64,000 bases of DNA, from the NCBI RefSeq assembly GCF_004803635.1, contig NZ_SSWX01000004.1, positions 115,640-179,639 on the forward strand, in the 5' to 3' direction. This DNA is from Lampropedia aestuarii. GTDB lineage: Bacteria; Pseudomonadota; Gammaproteobacteria; Burkholderiales; Burkholderiaceae_C. This document shows positions 8,290 through 17,772 of this stretch, piece by piece (the stretch's first letter is position 1; every line of letters starts with the position of its first letter). Below the pieces are notes generated by a model. It made no database searches, had not been told where the DNA came from, and saw only the letters and a list, made by a program, of their open reading frames with translations. The position numbers and the translations under genes are program-made.

Positions 8290-8913
8290 TCAACAACGCT
8301 GCCAGGGTCGGTGTGTATTCTCTTGCCAAGCTTGGCGGTGCAGCAGTGGCAGATCATCATGTGCTTGCGGCCAACCGATGCACAGATACAGGCAAAAACG
8401 CCATTGCGCCGGCACCTCAAACAACTGCTGCATGGCTTGGGGGTCCAAAATAGTCACCATGCCCACGCCCAAACCACAGGCTCTGGCCATCAAATTGAGG
8501 TTGTGTACCGCCATCGCCGTGCTGTGTTCCAAGCTCTGTGGCAGAGAGTGGCGACCCAAACCATGGCCTTGAGTCGGCTGCGTGTCGGTGAACACCGCCA
8601 ACTGCAAGGGGGCCGTTTGAATGCCTTCGAGTTTGAGCTGCAGGTATTGGCGCTGGCGCTCAGGCGCTTGACTGGCCAAGGCCAGGGCGTTGGCTTGCAG
8701 GAAAATGCCGTGCACCGCTTGGCGCTTGCTGGCACTATCGACCTGCAATACCCGCCAAGGTCGCGCATTGCCAACCGAGGGTGCCAGCTCCATCGCGTCA
8801 TACAAGCGGGCCTGCAAATCGGGCGCAACCGGCTGGGTTTGAAAATGCCGGACATCACGCCGCCAACGCATCAAGCGCAGCAAGGAGTCGCGCTCACTGT
8901 CTGAAAAATTCAT
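8290..8913 (-). CDS. bluB: 5,6-dimethylbenzimidazole synthase BluB
   Basis: Flavin enzyme of 207 residues in the nitroreductase fold. BluB breaks up reduced FMN to form dimethylbenzimidazole, the lower ligand of vitamin B12. BluB-specific stretches are visible: RWRRDVRHFQTQPV (residues 15-30), LAPSVGNARPWRVLQV, LKLEGIQTAPLQLAVFTD, GLGRHSLPQSLEHSTAMAVH and GLGVGMVTILDP. Ordinary nitroreductases lack the GLGRH and LKLEGI signatures. The ATG at 8913 starts MNFSDSERD; a longer in-frame extension upstream runs into the repeat at 8967 and is not protein-like. No other cobalamin gene and no cobalamin riboswitch is in the window. Confidence 0.88.
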   Translation of the reverse strand: MNFSDSERDSLLRLMRWRRDVRHFQTQPVAPDLQARLYDAMELAPSVGNARPWRVLQVDSASKRQAVHGIFLQANALALASQAPERQRQYLQLKLEGIQTAPLQLAVFTDTQPTQGHGLGRHSLPQSLEHSTAMAVHNLNLMARACGLGVGMVTILDPQAMQQLFEVPAQWRFCLYLCIGWPQAHDDLPLLHRQAWQENTHRPWQRC

Positions 8914-8966
8914 TTGAATGGTGGCGGGCCTGTGCGGCCCACACGTGTGATCTGATTGGCAGCGTA

Positions 8967-9172
8967 GAGCCTGTTTACGATCTTTTCGCAGTCGCGCAAG
9001 GCACACAAAGAGGCAATGCCGCAATGCGTTTTTTGTCCTTCGGGCTGGCGTCCAAAAGGCACGCTGCTTTGTTCGCAGTCCTCGCCTTGCAGATAGCCCG
9101 ACGGCGATTCTTGCCGCGCACCGTATCCTTTTGGACTCCAACGCGGTCTGCGAAAAGATCGTAAACAGGTTC
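8967..9172. mobile_element. MITE-like element, 206-bp copy with shortened first arm
   Basis: Termini are GAGCCTGTTTACGATCTTTT and the complement of GAACCTGTTTACGATCTTTT, matching at 24 of 25 positions. The first hairpin arm has lost its middle. The second arm pairs GGCGTCCAAAAGG with CCTTTTGGACTCC. The copy is flanked by GTA (8964-8966) and TTA (9173-9175), an imperfect 3-bp duplication. The right-hand TTA is, on the other strand, the TAA stop codon of tldD. Confidence 0.88.
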
Positions 9173-10741
9173 TTAAGCCGTGCCTCCAACAGTCAGGCCT
9201 TCGATACGGAAGGTCGGCTGGCCCACGCCTACTGGCACGCTTTGGCCTTCTTTGCCACAAACACCGACGCCGCTGTCGAGTTGCAGGTCATTGCCAATCA
9301 TGCTGACCTGCTTGAGCGCCTCAGGGCCGTTGCCGACAATCGTCGCGCCTTTGACTGGATACAGCAGTTTGCCTTTTTCGACCCACCACGCTTGGCTGGC
9401 ACTGAAGACAAACTTGCCAGAAGTGATGTCGACCTGGCCGCCGCCAAAATTGGTCGCATAAATACCGCGCTCGATGCTGGCCACCACTTCTGCCGGTTCG
9501 TACTGGCCGCCCAACATATAGGTGTTGGTCATACGCGGCATCGGAAGGTGTGCATAGCTCTCACGCCGGCCATTGCCGGTCGGCGCAGTGTTCATCAAGC
9601 GCGCATTCATTGCATCCTGGATGTAACCCACCAAAATACCGTCTTCAATCAAGACATTGCGCTGTGAAGGATGGCCTTCATCGTCGATATTCAAGGAACC
9701 ACGGCGGTCGGCCAAGGTGCCGTCATCCAGCACTGTCACACCTTTGGCGGCAACACGCTGGCCAATCCGACCGCTGAAGGCGCTGGCGCCTTTGCGGTTG
9801 AAGTCACCCTCCAGGCCATGCCCGACTGCTTCGTGCAGCAACACACCTGGCCAGCCTGGCCCCAACACCACGGTCATCTCGCCAGCAGGCGCTGGGCGCG
9901 AATCGAGGTTGGTCAGCGCCGCGCTGACAGCGTCTTGTACATACTCTTCGACCAAGGCATCGTCAAAATAAGCCAAGCCGAAGCGCCCGCCGCCGCCTGA
10001 CGAGCCCACTTCACGGCGGCCGTTTTGCTGAACAATCACGGTCACAGACAAACGCACCAAGGGGCGTACATCGGCAGCCAGCGTGCCGTCGGCACGCGCG
10101 ACCAACACCACATCCCATTCACTGGCCAGGCCCGCCATCACCTGGGCCACGCGTGGGTCTTTGGCGCGTGCCAATTGCTCCACTTTGCCCAGCAAATCGA
10201 CTTTTTCCTGACTCGACAAAGTGTCAATAGGGTCCAGGCTCGGGTAGAGCGCGCGGCTAGGCGCCACAGTGCGGGCGCCCACTTTGGCTTTGCGGCCAGT
10301 GGCTGTGCCAGCACCAATGGCACGCACGGCGCTGGCTGCATCCATCAGTGAGGCCTCAGAAATATCGTCCGAATAGGCAAATGCGGTTTTCTCACCGGTC
10401 ACCGCCCGTACGCCAACACCCTGGTCAATGCTGAACGAGCCGGTTTTGACAATGCCTTCTTCCAGGCTCCAGCCTTCATGGCGGGTGTACTGGAAATACA
10501 GATCGGCATCGTCGACCTGGCGTTTGCGGATGTGGGCCAGTGCCTGGTGCAGGTGGCGTTCGTCCAAACCAAACGGCGCCAATAAAATCTGCTGCGCGAT
10601 TGCCAGTCTATCCTCAGTGGCGCCTACATTTGCCAGTGGTGCAAGGGCAAAGCCTGCGGCGGGCTGGGTTGCACGAAGTGCTGGCGAAGCGGCATTGCGC
10701 ATCGCAAAAGAGCTGGGGGCATTGGCAAAAGATAAATTCAT
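9173..10741 (-). CDS. tldD: Metalloprotease TldD (TldD/TldE complex)
   Basis: About 522 residues. The catalytic zinc motif is HEAVGHGLEGD, preceded by PGWPGVLL. Further family marks are LNIDDEGHPSQRNVLIEDG, RRESYAHLPMPRMTNTYM and a C-terminus ending VGQPTFRIEGLTVGGTA. TldD pairs with TldE (PmbA) to digest unfolded peptides and to mature some ribosomal peptides; no pmbA is in the window. The ATG at 10741 (MNLSFANAPSSF) gives the usual family length plus a slightly long N-terminus. It follows priA on the same strand with 58 bp between. Its stop codon is directly at the border of a repeat insertion, and the protein appears complete. Confidence 0.92.
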   Translation of the reverse strand: MNLSFANAPSSFAMRNAASPALRATQPAAGFALAPLANVGATEDRLAIAQQILLAPFGLDERHLHQALAHIRKRQVDDADLYFQYTRHEGWSLEEGIVKTGSFSIDQGVGVRAVTGEKTAFAYSDDISEASLMDAASAVRAIGAGTATGRKAKVGARTVAPSRALYPSLDPIDTLSSQEKVDLLGKVEQLARAKDPRVAQVMAGLASEWDVVLVARADGTLAADVRPLVRLSVTVIVQQNGRREVGSSGGGGRFGLAYFDDALVEEYVQDAVSAALTNLDSRPAPAGEMTVVLGPGWPGVLLHEAVGHGLEGDFNRKGASAFSGRIGQRVAAKGVTVLDDGTLADRRGSLNIDDEGHPSQRNVLIEDGILVGYIQDAMNARLMNTAPTGNGRRESYAHLPMPRMTNTYMLGGQYEPAEVVASIERGIYATNFGGGQVDITSGKFVFSASQAWWVEKGKLLYPVKGATIVGNGPEALKQVSMIGNDLQLDSGVGVCGKEGQSVPVGVGQPTFRIEGLTVGGTA

Positions 10742-10799
10742 GTGCCCATTGTAAAAGTGCCAGCCCTTTGCTGCCAGCGCAGCAGTGCTATTTCCCCAT

Positions 10800-12995
10800 T
10801 TAAATCGCCATCGGGTCCACATCGACCAACCAGCGCAGCAAGCCCTTGGGCGCTTGTGCACGGGCCTGATGCAGCAGTGGTTGCAAGGCCGTCAAATACG
10901 CTTGCAAGGCTTTGCGCGAAGTCGACTCCAGCAACACCTGGGCCCGCTCGGCATTCGCGACCCGCTGGATCGTCAAGGGCACGGGCGGGTAGACCGTGAC
11001 CCAATCCTGCCCAGGCAAGCTGGCGGCTCTGGCCAGTTGCGCGACTTGGCGCAAAAAGGCTTGCGCATCTTCTTGGGTTTTGGCATCGGCGCGCAGCAGC
11101 GCCTGGTAACAAAACGGCGGCATGCCCGCTTGTTCACGCTCGCGCAATTGCACGGCCGCAAAGCCTGGGTAGTCCTGCTTGGCCAAGGCCGCATACAGCA
11201 CATGCTGGGGCTCGCGGGTTTGCAGCCACAACTCGGGTGTCGAAGCACTGCCTTGCATGTACTCGGCATCGCGCCCAGCCCGGCCAGAGGCCTGCATCAG
11301 CAGCGCAAAGAGCCGCTCAGGCGCGCGGAAATCGCTGGAATACAAAGCCCCGTCGGGTTGCACCACGGCAACCAGGCCAATGCGGCGGAAATCATGGCCT
11401 TTGGCAATCATCTGCGTGCCCACGACGATGTCCACATCACCGCGGTGCACCTGCGCGAGACTTTCTTGCAGCGCGCCTTTGAGGCGCGTGGAGTCGGCAT
11501 CAATGCGCAGCACCTGGGGAATGCGGCCATCATCGAGCACCAGACTGCCCAGCTGCTCTTGCAGCAATTCCTGCAGTTGTTCGGTGCCGCGTCCAATCGG
11601 GGCCAAATCCACACTGCCGCAGCGCGGGCAATGGTGGGGCACACGGGTGCTCCAGCCGCAATGGTGGCAGCGCAAACTGCGATCGGACTTGTGTACAACC
11701 TGGTGGGCCGAGCAATGCGGGCAATCACTTTTCCAGCCGCACGAGCCACAGCCGAGCACTGGTGCATAACCACGCCGGTTGAGCAAGACCATGCATTGCT
11801 CACCGGCGGTGATGCGCTCTTGCATCGCTTTGAGCAGGCTGGGCGCCAATACCGTCTCACGCGGATACGCGCTCATGTCCACTAAGCGCAGGCTGGCCAA
11901 AGCACCACCGCCAATGCGCTCTGGCATGCTGACGCGCTGGTAATTGCCCGCCGGGCTTTGCGCTGTCGCGCTGCGGCTGTTGTACCAGCTCTCCAGGGAA
12001 GGCGTGGCCGAGCCCAACACCACTGGGATACCCAGTTGCTTGCCGCGCCAGACCGCCAGATCGCGGGCGTTGTAGCGCGCACCTTCTTGCTGCTTGTAGC
12101 TGGGGTCATGCTCCTCATCGATCACGACCATCGCCAGCTTGGCAAAACTGCCGAGTACGGCCAAGCGCGTGCCCAGAACCAGTCGTTTGCGGCCCTGGTG
12201 CACGGCCACCCATTCATGCAAACGCTGCACCGGCGTCAAGCCGCTGTGCATGATGGCTACGCACTCGGCTCCAAACCACGGTGCAAAACGCGCCTGTATC
12301 AAGGCTTGCCACTGCGGCGCCAAATTGATCTCCGGCACCATGAACAAGACTTGCGCCTGTGGGTCAGCCGCCAGGATGCGCTCTGCCAGCTGCAAATACA
12401 CCTCGGTCTTGCCGCTGCCGGTGGCCCCATGCAGCAAATGCACACCACCGGCTTGGCTGCCAATGGCTTCTAACGCCTGCTGCTGCTGCGCCGTCAAAGC
12501 CGGTTTGCCAAGTGGCTTGGAGTCCAGACTCACCACTGGCGCTGCCGCGTCAACCGCTATGGGCGCAGCGTTGGTGTCTGCCGCGCTGGCGGCTTTCTTG
12601 CGTGTGCGGGATTTTTTAGGGCCGTTGGCCAATTTGTCTAGCCGCTGCTGCCATTGTGTCGCGGTGTGATCTTGCAGGGCCGAAGGCAAGGCCATCAGCG
12701 CGACTTCGCCCAAACTGCGTTGGTAGTAGCGCGCGGTGAATTCCATCAGCCCCCGCCAATCCGCTGACAAGGGCGTGGACGCATCGAGCACTTGCAACAC
12801 GTCTTTGAGCGCTCGCTCGGGGCTGTGCGCCGGGTCATCCGCCTCTGACGACCACACCACCCCCAACACGTCGCGCTTGCCCAATGGCACGCGCACCAAG
12901 CTGCCAGGCGCAATCGCACATTCGCTGTGGTAGCTGAGCAAATGGCCAATGCCGCTATGAAAAGGCGCGTCAACGGCCACGGCGACTATCGGCAT
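10800..12995 (-). CDS. priA: Primosomal protein N' (replication restart helicase PriA)
   Basis: 731 residues, a normal length. The N-terminal DNA-binding domain starts MPIVAVAVDAPFHSGIGHLL. The helicase core has Walker A HGATGSGKTEVYL, the DEEHD box, GSATPSLES and QASGRAGR. Between the helicase lobes sit two zinc clusters, CGSCGWKSDCPHCSAH and CHHCGW...CPRCGS. An unusual Ala/Lys-rich insert (PKKSRTRKKAASAADTNA and following) lies between the N-terminal and helicase domains. PriA reloads the replisome at stalled forks. It is followed by tldD and preceded by an AT-rich gap with DnaA-type boxes. Confidence 0.95.
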   Translation of the reverse strand: MPIVAVAVDAPFHSGIGHLLSYHSECAIAPGSLVRVPLGKRDVLGVVWSSEADDPAHSPERALKDVLQVLDASTPLSADWRGLMEFTARYYQRSLGEVALMALPSALQDHTATQWQQRLDKLANGPKKSRTRKKAASAADTNAAPIAVDAAAPVVSLDSKPLGKPALTAQQQQALEAIGSQAGGVHLLHGATGSGKTEVYLQLAERILAADPQAQVLFMVPEINLAPQWQALIQARFAPWFGAECVAIMHSGLTPVQRLHEWVAVHQGRKRLVLGTRLAVLGSFAKLAMVVIDEEHDPSYKQQEGARYNARDLAVWRGKQLGIPVVLGSATPSLESWYNSRSATAQSPAGNYQRVSMPERIGGGALASLRLVDMSAYPRETVLAPSLLKAMQERITAGEQCMVLLNRRGYAPVLGCGSCGWKSDCPHCSAHQVVHKSDRSLRCHHCGWSTRVPHHCPRCGSVDLAPIGRGTEQLQELLQEQLGSLVLDDGRIPQVLRIDADSTRLKGALQESLAQVHRGDVDIVVGTQMIAKGHDFRRIGLVAVVQPDGALYSSDFRAPERLFALLMQASGRAGRDAEYMQGSASTPELWLQTREPQHVLYAALAKQDYPGFAAVQLREREQAGMPPFCYQALLRADAKTQEDAQAFLRQVAQLARAASLPGQDWVTVYPPVPLTIQRVANAERAQVLLESTSRKALQAYLTALQPLLHQARAQAPKGLLRWLVDVDPMAI

Positions 12996-13142
12996 GCGCG
13001 GCTCCCGAATGAACCGTCAGGCCTGACCGACCCGCTGCACCAGCCTCGCTTGCTGGTCATCTGCCCAATCTCCAGCGCTTGCCGCTCACACTGCATCCTG
13101 ACTAGCGTTGCAGAGCCAGCCAATAGACAGGCCTGCCAACCC

Positions 13143-13641
13143 TGTGGATAACTTTGTGAATATCGATTGAACATCTTGTTTTTTATAGACCTTTTCCATA
13201 TTGCAGCGCATCAATAAAAACTATAAAACTTATTTATATCAAACACTTATAAATAAATTCCAGTAAAAACAAGTTCAAGCAGACAAGCCCAATGCAAAAA
13301 AAACCGACTGTGTATATCAGACAGCGCCTACCGCATACCACATGCACGAAGGCACCAAAACACAGGACATACAAGCCTCAACAGGCAAACAAGCATATGA
13401 TTTATTAAAGATTTCAGCCATTCTGCCCGTTCCATGTGGATAAGTTTGTGGAAAAGCATGGGGTATTGTGGGCAGAAGCCTGATTTCTCAAGCACTTAGC
13501 GCGCAAGCAACATTTTACAAAAGACGGTCAAACCCATACAAATCAATAACTTACACGAATCATCTTCCAATACGGTGTTTGCAAGCGACTATCGCTGTCT
13601 AGGCCTTGCCTGGCCTTGCTTGTGCGGATCGGTGTGCATAA
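13143..13641. other. AT-rich region with DnaA-type boxes (possible origin or DnaA-binding cluster)
   Basis: The gap between priA and hemE (12996-13691) has no gene. It carries three exact matches to the DnaA-box consensus TTATNCACA, all in the same orientation (read on plus as TGTGNATAA): 13143-13151, 13435-13443 and 13633-13641. One-mismatch versions occur at 13155-13163, 13309-13317 and 13447-13455. About 100 bases from 13173 on are strikingly AT-rich for this genome and could be an unwinding element. No dnaA, dnaN or gyrB is in the window, so this may be the chromosomal origin, a DnaA titration site, or a regulatory region. The inference rests on sequence pattern only. Confidence 0.45.
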
Positions 13642-13691
13642 CTTGCGGCCCACATGGCTCTCAATCCATGCAAGGCCGCAACCAACTTGCA

Positions 13692-14810
13692 TTACATCGA
13701 CTTGCCACGCATTTGCCGGGACAAGCGGTGTACCGCATCGACAAAACCTGCCACATGCTCGGGCGGCGTGAATTGGCTGATGCCATGGCCCAGATTGAAA
13801 ATATGAGTGGGGCCGACACAGCTGGCATCGGTGTGCGGTTGGCCAAAATCGTCAAGCACACGCTGCACCTCTTGCTCAATCACCGCCTCAGACGCAAACA
13901 GCACGTTCGGGTCCAGATTGCCCTGCAAGGCCTTGCCCGGCGTGCCAGGTGCGCCGCCCACCAAACTTCTGGCAGCTTGCAAATTGGCTGTCCAATCCAA
14001 ACCCAGCACTTCACAGTCGAGCTGGCCCATGTCTTGCAACCACAGCGCACCGCCCTTGGTGAAGACAATGCGCGGCACATCCTGACCATCTGGACCAGTG
14101 CGTTTGAGCTGGGCCAGGACACGCGCGGTGTACTGCAGGCTGAATGCACGAAAGTGGCTATCAGCCAGCACACCCCCCCAGCTGTCAAACACCATCACGG
14201 CTTGCGCGCCTGCATCGATTTGCGCATTCAGGTAGACCGCCACCGTATCGGCATTGATCGCCAGCATCTGGTGCATCAGGTCTGGGCGTGCGTACATCAA
14301 GGATTTCACCTTGCGGTAATCGCTGCTGCCGCCGCCTTCGACCATATAGCAGGCCAGCGTCCAAGGACTGCCAGAAAAGCCAATCAGAGGCACGCGGCCT
14401 TGCAGGGCATGGCGAATCGAGGTGACGGCATCAAATACATAGCGCAGCTTGTCCATATCAGGCACGTGCAATTGCCCAATGCTGGCTTCATCATCAGCGG
14501 TGCGCTCAAAGCGCGGGCCCTCACCTTCGACAAAATGCAGCCCCAAACCCATCGCATCGGGCACAGTCAGAATATCGGAGAACAAGATCGCCGCATCCAG
14601 GGGATAACGGGCCAAAGGCTGCAGCGTCACTTCGGTGGCAAAGTCCACATTCGTGGCCAAGCCCATAAAGCTGCCCGCTTGTGCACGCGTGGCCTTGTAC
14701 TCAGGCAAGTAGCGCCCCGCTTGGCGCATCATCCACATCGGCGTGTATTCGGTCGCCTGCCTGCGGCAAGCACGTAGAAATGTATCGTTCTGAAGAATTG
14801 GAAAGCTCAT
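13692..14810 (-). CDS. hemE: Uroporphyrinogen decarboxylase
   Basis: About 372 residues. HemE removes four carboxyl groups from uroporphyrinogen III to give coproporphyrinogen III in haem synthesis. The signature near the N-terminus, [18 protein letters not shown], holds the conserved arginines. [34 protein letters not shown] and the C-terminal FNLGHGI are also typical. The start at 14810 gives [14 protein letters not shown], which fits the family; a second ATG three codons upstream (14819) is possible, and neither has a strong ribosome site. It lies upstream of priA on the same strand but is separated from it by the AT-rich gap. Confidence 0.95.
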   Translation of the reverse strand: MSFPILQNDTFLRACRRQATEYTPMWMMRQAGRYLPEYKATRAQAGSFMGLATNVDFATEVTLQPLARYPLDAAILFSDILTVPDAMGLGLHFVEGEGPRFERTADDEASIGQLHVPDMDKLRYVFDAVTSIRHALQGRVPLIGFSGSPWTLACYMVEGGGSSDYRKVKSLMYARPDLMHQMLAINADTVAVYLNAQIDAGAQAVMVFDSWGGVLADSHFRAFSLQYTARVLAQLKRTGPDGQDVPRIVFTKGGALWLQDMGQLDCEVLGLDWTANLQAARSLVGGAPGTPGKALQGNLDPNVLFASEAVIEQEVQRVLDDFGQPHTDASCVGPTHIFNLGHGISQFTPPEHVAGFVDAVHRLSRQMRGKSM

Positions 14811-15164
14811 GGCCTGCATTGTCGCTGCTAATCAAGGGTGTGCTGACAAAGCCCAATGCCCCACTGTGGCTTGTTCAAACACCAGGACAACGCTTGGGTA
14901 TCAGCGCACATTTGTGAACAATTTTGAGAAAACCCAAGAAACCCTACAGGGCTGCTATGCTTTTTGGCGCTACCCAATGGCTTGTAACGCCAGCATACAT
15001 CTGCACCACAGATCGCTCACAACGCGGGCTGGATCAGCACCATACGCGTGCGACAATCCCTGCACCAAAGCGGCCACGGCCTTGCGCGTGTTCAGGCTGC
15101 ATTCATTCTCAATGACGCATGATAGTCGCTGCGTCAACTTTAGCTTTTTGTCTGCACCGTCATC
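14811..15164. other. Divergent intergenic gap between hemE and uppP
   Basis: About 350 bases without a credible gene. It must contain the promoters of hemE (minus) and uppP (plus). No clear operator, terminator or RNA gene was recognised. Confidence 0.4.
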
Positions 15165-15989
15165 ATGAGTTGGTTTGAAGCGATTATTTTGGGTCTGGTT
15201 CAAGGTCTTACCGAGTTTTTACCAGTATCTTCCAGTGCGCATTTGCGTATCCTCGGCCCCCTACTGCCATCCGGCGGTGATCCCGGTGCGGCCTTCACCG
15301 CGATCACCCAGTTAGGCACGGAAGCGGCTGTATTGATTTACTTCCGCAAAGACCTCTGGCGCATCTGCTCGGCATGGCTGAGCGGCCTAGGTCAACCCCT
15401 TGCCAAGCAAAATACCGATGCCCGCATGGGCTGGTTCATTATTCTGGGCACCATCCCAATTGTTGTACTGGGCTTGCTGTTTCACAGTGCCATCGAGTCC
15501 GTGTTGCGCAACCTCTACATCACCGCGACGATGCTGATTGTGTTTGCGTTGGTGCTGGCTTTTGCGGACTTCAAAGGGTCCAAAACACGCTCCATTGACC
15601 AACTGACCTGGCGCCATGCGGTCGTCTTTGGGCTAGCCCAGGCGATGGCTCTGATTCCGGGCGTTTCGCGCTCAGGCGGCACCATCACAGGCGGTTTGCT
15701 ACTAGGCTACAGCCGCGAAGCGGCAGCGCGCTATTCTTTTTTGCTGGCAATCCCCGCCGTCATTGCCTCCGGTTTTTACCAGTTGTTTAAAAGTTGGGGA
15801 GACTCAGCCGTGGCCGCAGGCCCTACTTTGCTGGCTACGGCCATTGCATTCATCAGCGGCTATGCAGTGATTGTGGTGTTTCTGAAGTGGATCTCACACC
15901 ACAGCTATTTGGTGTTCGTGGCTTACCGCATCGCACTGGGCTTAATGGTGTTTGGGCTCTTGGCCGCAGGCATTTTGTCGCCCACTTAA
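15165..15989 (+). CDS. uppP: Undecaprenyl-diphosphatase UppP (BacA)
   Basis: Membrane enzyme of 274 residues with about eight helices. It recycles the lipid carrier undecaprenyl diphosphate for peptidoglycan and other envelope polymers, and it confers bacitracin tolerance when abundant. The two active-site motifs are present: [18 protein letters not shown] (residues 10-27) and [20 protein letters not shown] (about 160-180). The start ATG gives [10 protein letters not shown]. It converges with argP, 12 bp apart, and has no partner genes nearby. Confidence 0.95.
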   Translation: MSWFEAIILGLVQGLTEFLPVSSSAHLRILGPLLPSGGDPGAAFTAITQLGTEAAVLIYFRKDLWRICSAWLSGLGQPLAKQNTDARMGWFIILGTIPIVVLGLLFHSAIESVLRNLYITATMLIVFALVLAFADFKGSKTRSIDQLTWRHAVVFGLAQAMALIPGVSRSGGTITGGLLLGYSREAAARYSFLLAIPAVIASGFYQLFKSWGDSAVAAGPTLLATAIAFISGYAVIVVFLKWISHHSYLVFVAYRIALGLMVFGLLAAGILSPT

Positions 15990-16001
15990 GCAGCCTGTCT
16001 G

Positions 16002-16931
16002 CTACTTCTCGCCAAGCGGCATCGGCAATAAAACCTGCCTTGCAGCCTCGACCACTGCAGTGCTCAAACGCTTAGCAGCAGGCGCTTCGCGTTCCCAATG
16101 GTGCCAATACAATGGCACATCCAGCACCGCATGCTCGACGAGGTCCAGCAAGACGGGGCGCTCAGCACTGCGCTTGGCCAATTGCAAACTGCTGACCATG
16201 CCCCAACCCCAGCCCTGCTCAATCGCCGCGTCATAGGCTTCGGTCGAGGGAATGAAATGCTTGGGGTAGTCGTTGCCCACGCCCGGGCCCAGTTGCTGGC
16301 GTAAAAAAGCCTCGAGCAAACCGTCTTTGCGATTGAAAATAATGGCTGGCACTTGGCGCACCGATTGGCGTGTCAGCCGGCCCGAAGGGCCGCGGCGCAA
16401 TGCCTGCACCACCTGCGCATTGGCCACCGCATGGTAGCGCATCATGCCAAGTGGCTGGGCCACACAGCCACGCAAAGGCTCAGCCAGCGTCGAGACGCAG
16501 CCAGAGACATCGCCCGATTTCAACGCCGCATGGGTGAAATCCTGGTCATCCATCGCAATGTCCAGCACCAACTGATGGCGCTGCATCGCCGCTTGTACGC
16601 CAGGCAAAAACCAAGTCGCCAGCGAATCGGCATTGACTGCCACGGCCAGACTGCGCCACTGCGAGGCGCCACCACTGCCAGCGGCCAACTGCGCCAGTAC
16701 ATCGGCCTGCATCAATTGCACCTGCTTGAGATGCGCCAACACGACTTGACCCGCCGGCGTCATGTGGGCGTGCTTGCCGCGCACCACCAGGCGCTGGCCC
16801 AAAGCCGCCTCCATCGCACGAATTCGCAAGGACACGGCGGCCAGAGATATGCACAGTTGCTCTGCCGCACCGGCAAAACTGCGGTGTTGCGCAATGGCTA
16901 AAAAAGCGTCGGCTTGCCGCTGATCAATCAC
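16002..16931 (-). CDS. argP: LysR-type regulator of ArgP family
   Basis: 309 residues. An N-terminal winged helix (QADAFLAIAQHRSFAGAAEQ, then LAAVSLRIRAMEAALGQRLVVR) precedes an effector-binding domain typical of ArgP/LysG. It is divergent from a LysE/ArgO exporter gene with a 150-bp AT-rich gap, which is the classic lysG-lysE or argP-argO arrangement. In that system the regulator senses lysine or arginine and switches on export. The start codon appears to be GTG; no strong ribosome site is visible. Function is inferred from family and context. Confidence 0.82.
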   Translation of the reverse strand: MIDQRQADAFLAIAQHRSFAGAAEQLCISLAAVSLRIRAMEAALGQRLVVRGKHAHMTPAGQVVLAHLKQVQLMQADVLAQLAAGSGGASQWRSLAVAVNADSLATWFLPGVQAAMQRHQLVLDIAMDDQDFTHAALKSGDVSGCVSTLAEPLRGCVAQPLGMMRYHAVANAQVVQALRRGPSGRLTRQSVRQVPAIIFNRKDGLLEAFLRQQLGPGVGNDYPKHFIPSTEAYDAAIEQGWGWGMVSSLQLAKRSAERPVLLDLVEHAVLDVPLYWHHWEREAPAAKRLSTAVVEAARQVLLPMPLGEK

Positions 16932-17082
16932 AGTATTTTTTAACCAAGTTGATATTTATTAAATTATCTTTTCATTTTAGGCCACTTGGCCACAATGCGC
17001 GCCAACAGCGTCGCCCCCCATACAGCCAGCCGTAGCAGCTACAGGTGCCTGCCTTCAGCACATTTCCAATTCACCGTAAACC

Positions 17083-17727
17083 ATGCAATCACTTCCTGTT
17101 TTCTTTTCCGGCATGGCGTTGAGCATGTCCTTGATCATGGCGATTGGGCCGCAAAATGCCCACGTGCTGCGCATGGGCCTGACACGCCAGCACCTCGTTT
17201 TAACCGTCGTGCTGTGTATTGCCACCGACATCGTACTGATTGCCGCTGGTGTTTATGGTTTTGCTGCCGTTGGTGGCTTGCCTGACAAGGTGTACGGCGC
17301 TTTTATTGGCGCAGGAGCATTGTTTCTGGGCCTGTATGGCAGCCAAGCCGCCACAAGGGCCCTGCATGGCTGGCGCCATACACCAATGGCCTCGCAGCCT
17401 GGCCATGCGGCTGCCGTCAGCCAGTCGGCTATCACGCGCAAGCAGGCCATTGGCACTGCATTGGCATTCTCCTGGCTCAACCCCCACGCCTGGCTCGATA
17501 CCACGGTGCTGGTCGGCACGGCCTCCCTAGCCTACGGCAGCGCCAGCCATTGGTTTGGTTGGGGCGCTATGGCAGGCTCCATAGCCTGGTTTTTACTGCT
17601 TGGAAGCTGTGCCTATTGGTTAGGTGCACGCATGCACAGCAGCAAACTGTGGGTGTGGCTTGATGCTGCGATTGCCTTGATGATGTGGGGCTTGGCTGGT
17701 TGGCTGGTGTGGAGTTTGTTTCGTTGA
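17083..17727 (+). CDS. argO: LysE/ArgO family basic amino-acid exporter
   Basis: Membrane protein of 214 residues with about six helices. The family motif MAIGPQNAHVLRMGLTRQH lies at residues 19-37. FIGAGALFLGLYGSQAATRA and AFSWLNPHAWLDTTVLVG match the LysE/ArgO group, which exports lysine or arginine. It is transcribed away from the ArgP-type regulator, so induction by a basic amino acid is likely. The specific substrate cannot be read from the sequence. A complete MITE-like element follows directly downstream. Confidence 0.85.
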   Translation: MQSLPVFFSGMALSMSLIMAIGPQNAHVLRMGLTRQHLVLTVVLCIATDIVLIAAGVYGFAAVGGLPDKVYGAFIGAGALFLGLYGSQAATRALHGWRHTPMASQPGHAAAVSQSAITRKQAIGTALAFSWLNPHAWLDTTVLVGTASLAYGSASHWFGWGAMAGSIAWFLLLGSCAYWLGARMHSSKLWVWLDAAIALMMWGLAGWLVWSLFR

Positions 17728-17772
17728 TGAACGGCACAAACCCAAGGAATCAGCGGTATGAACAGGCTCTTA

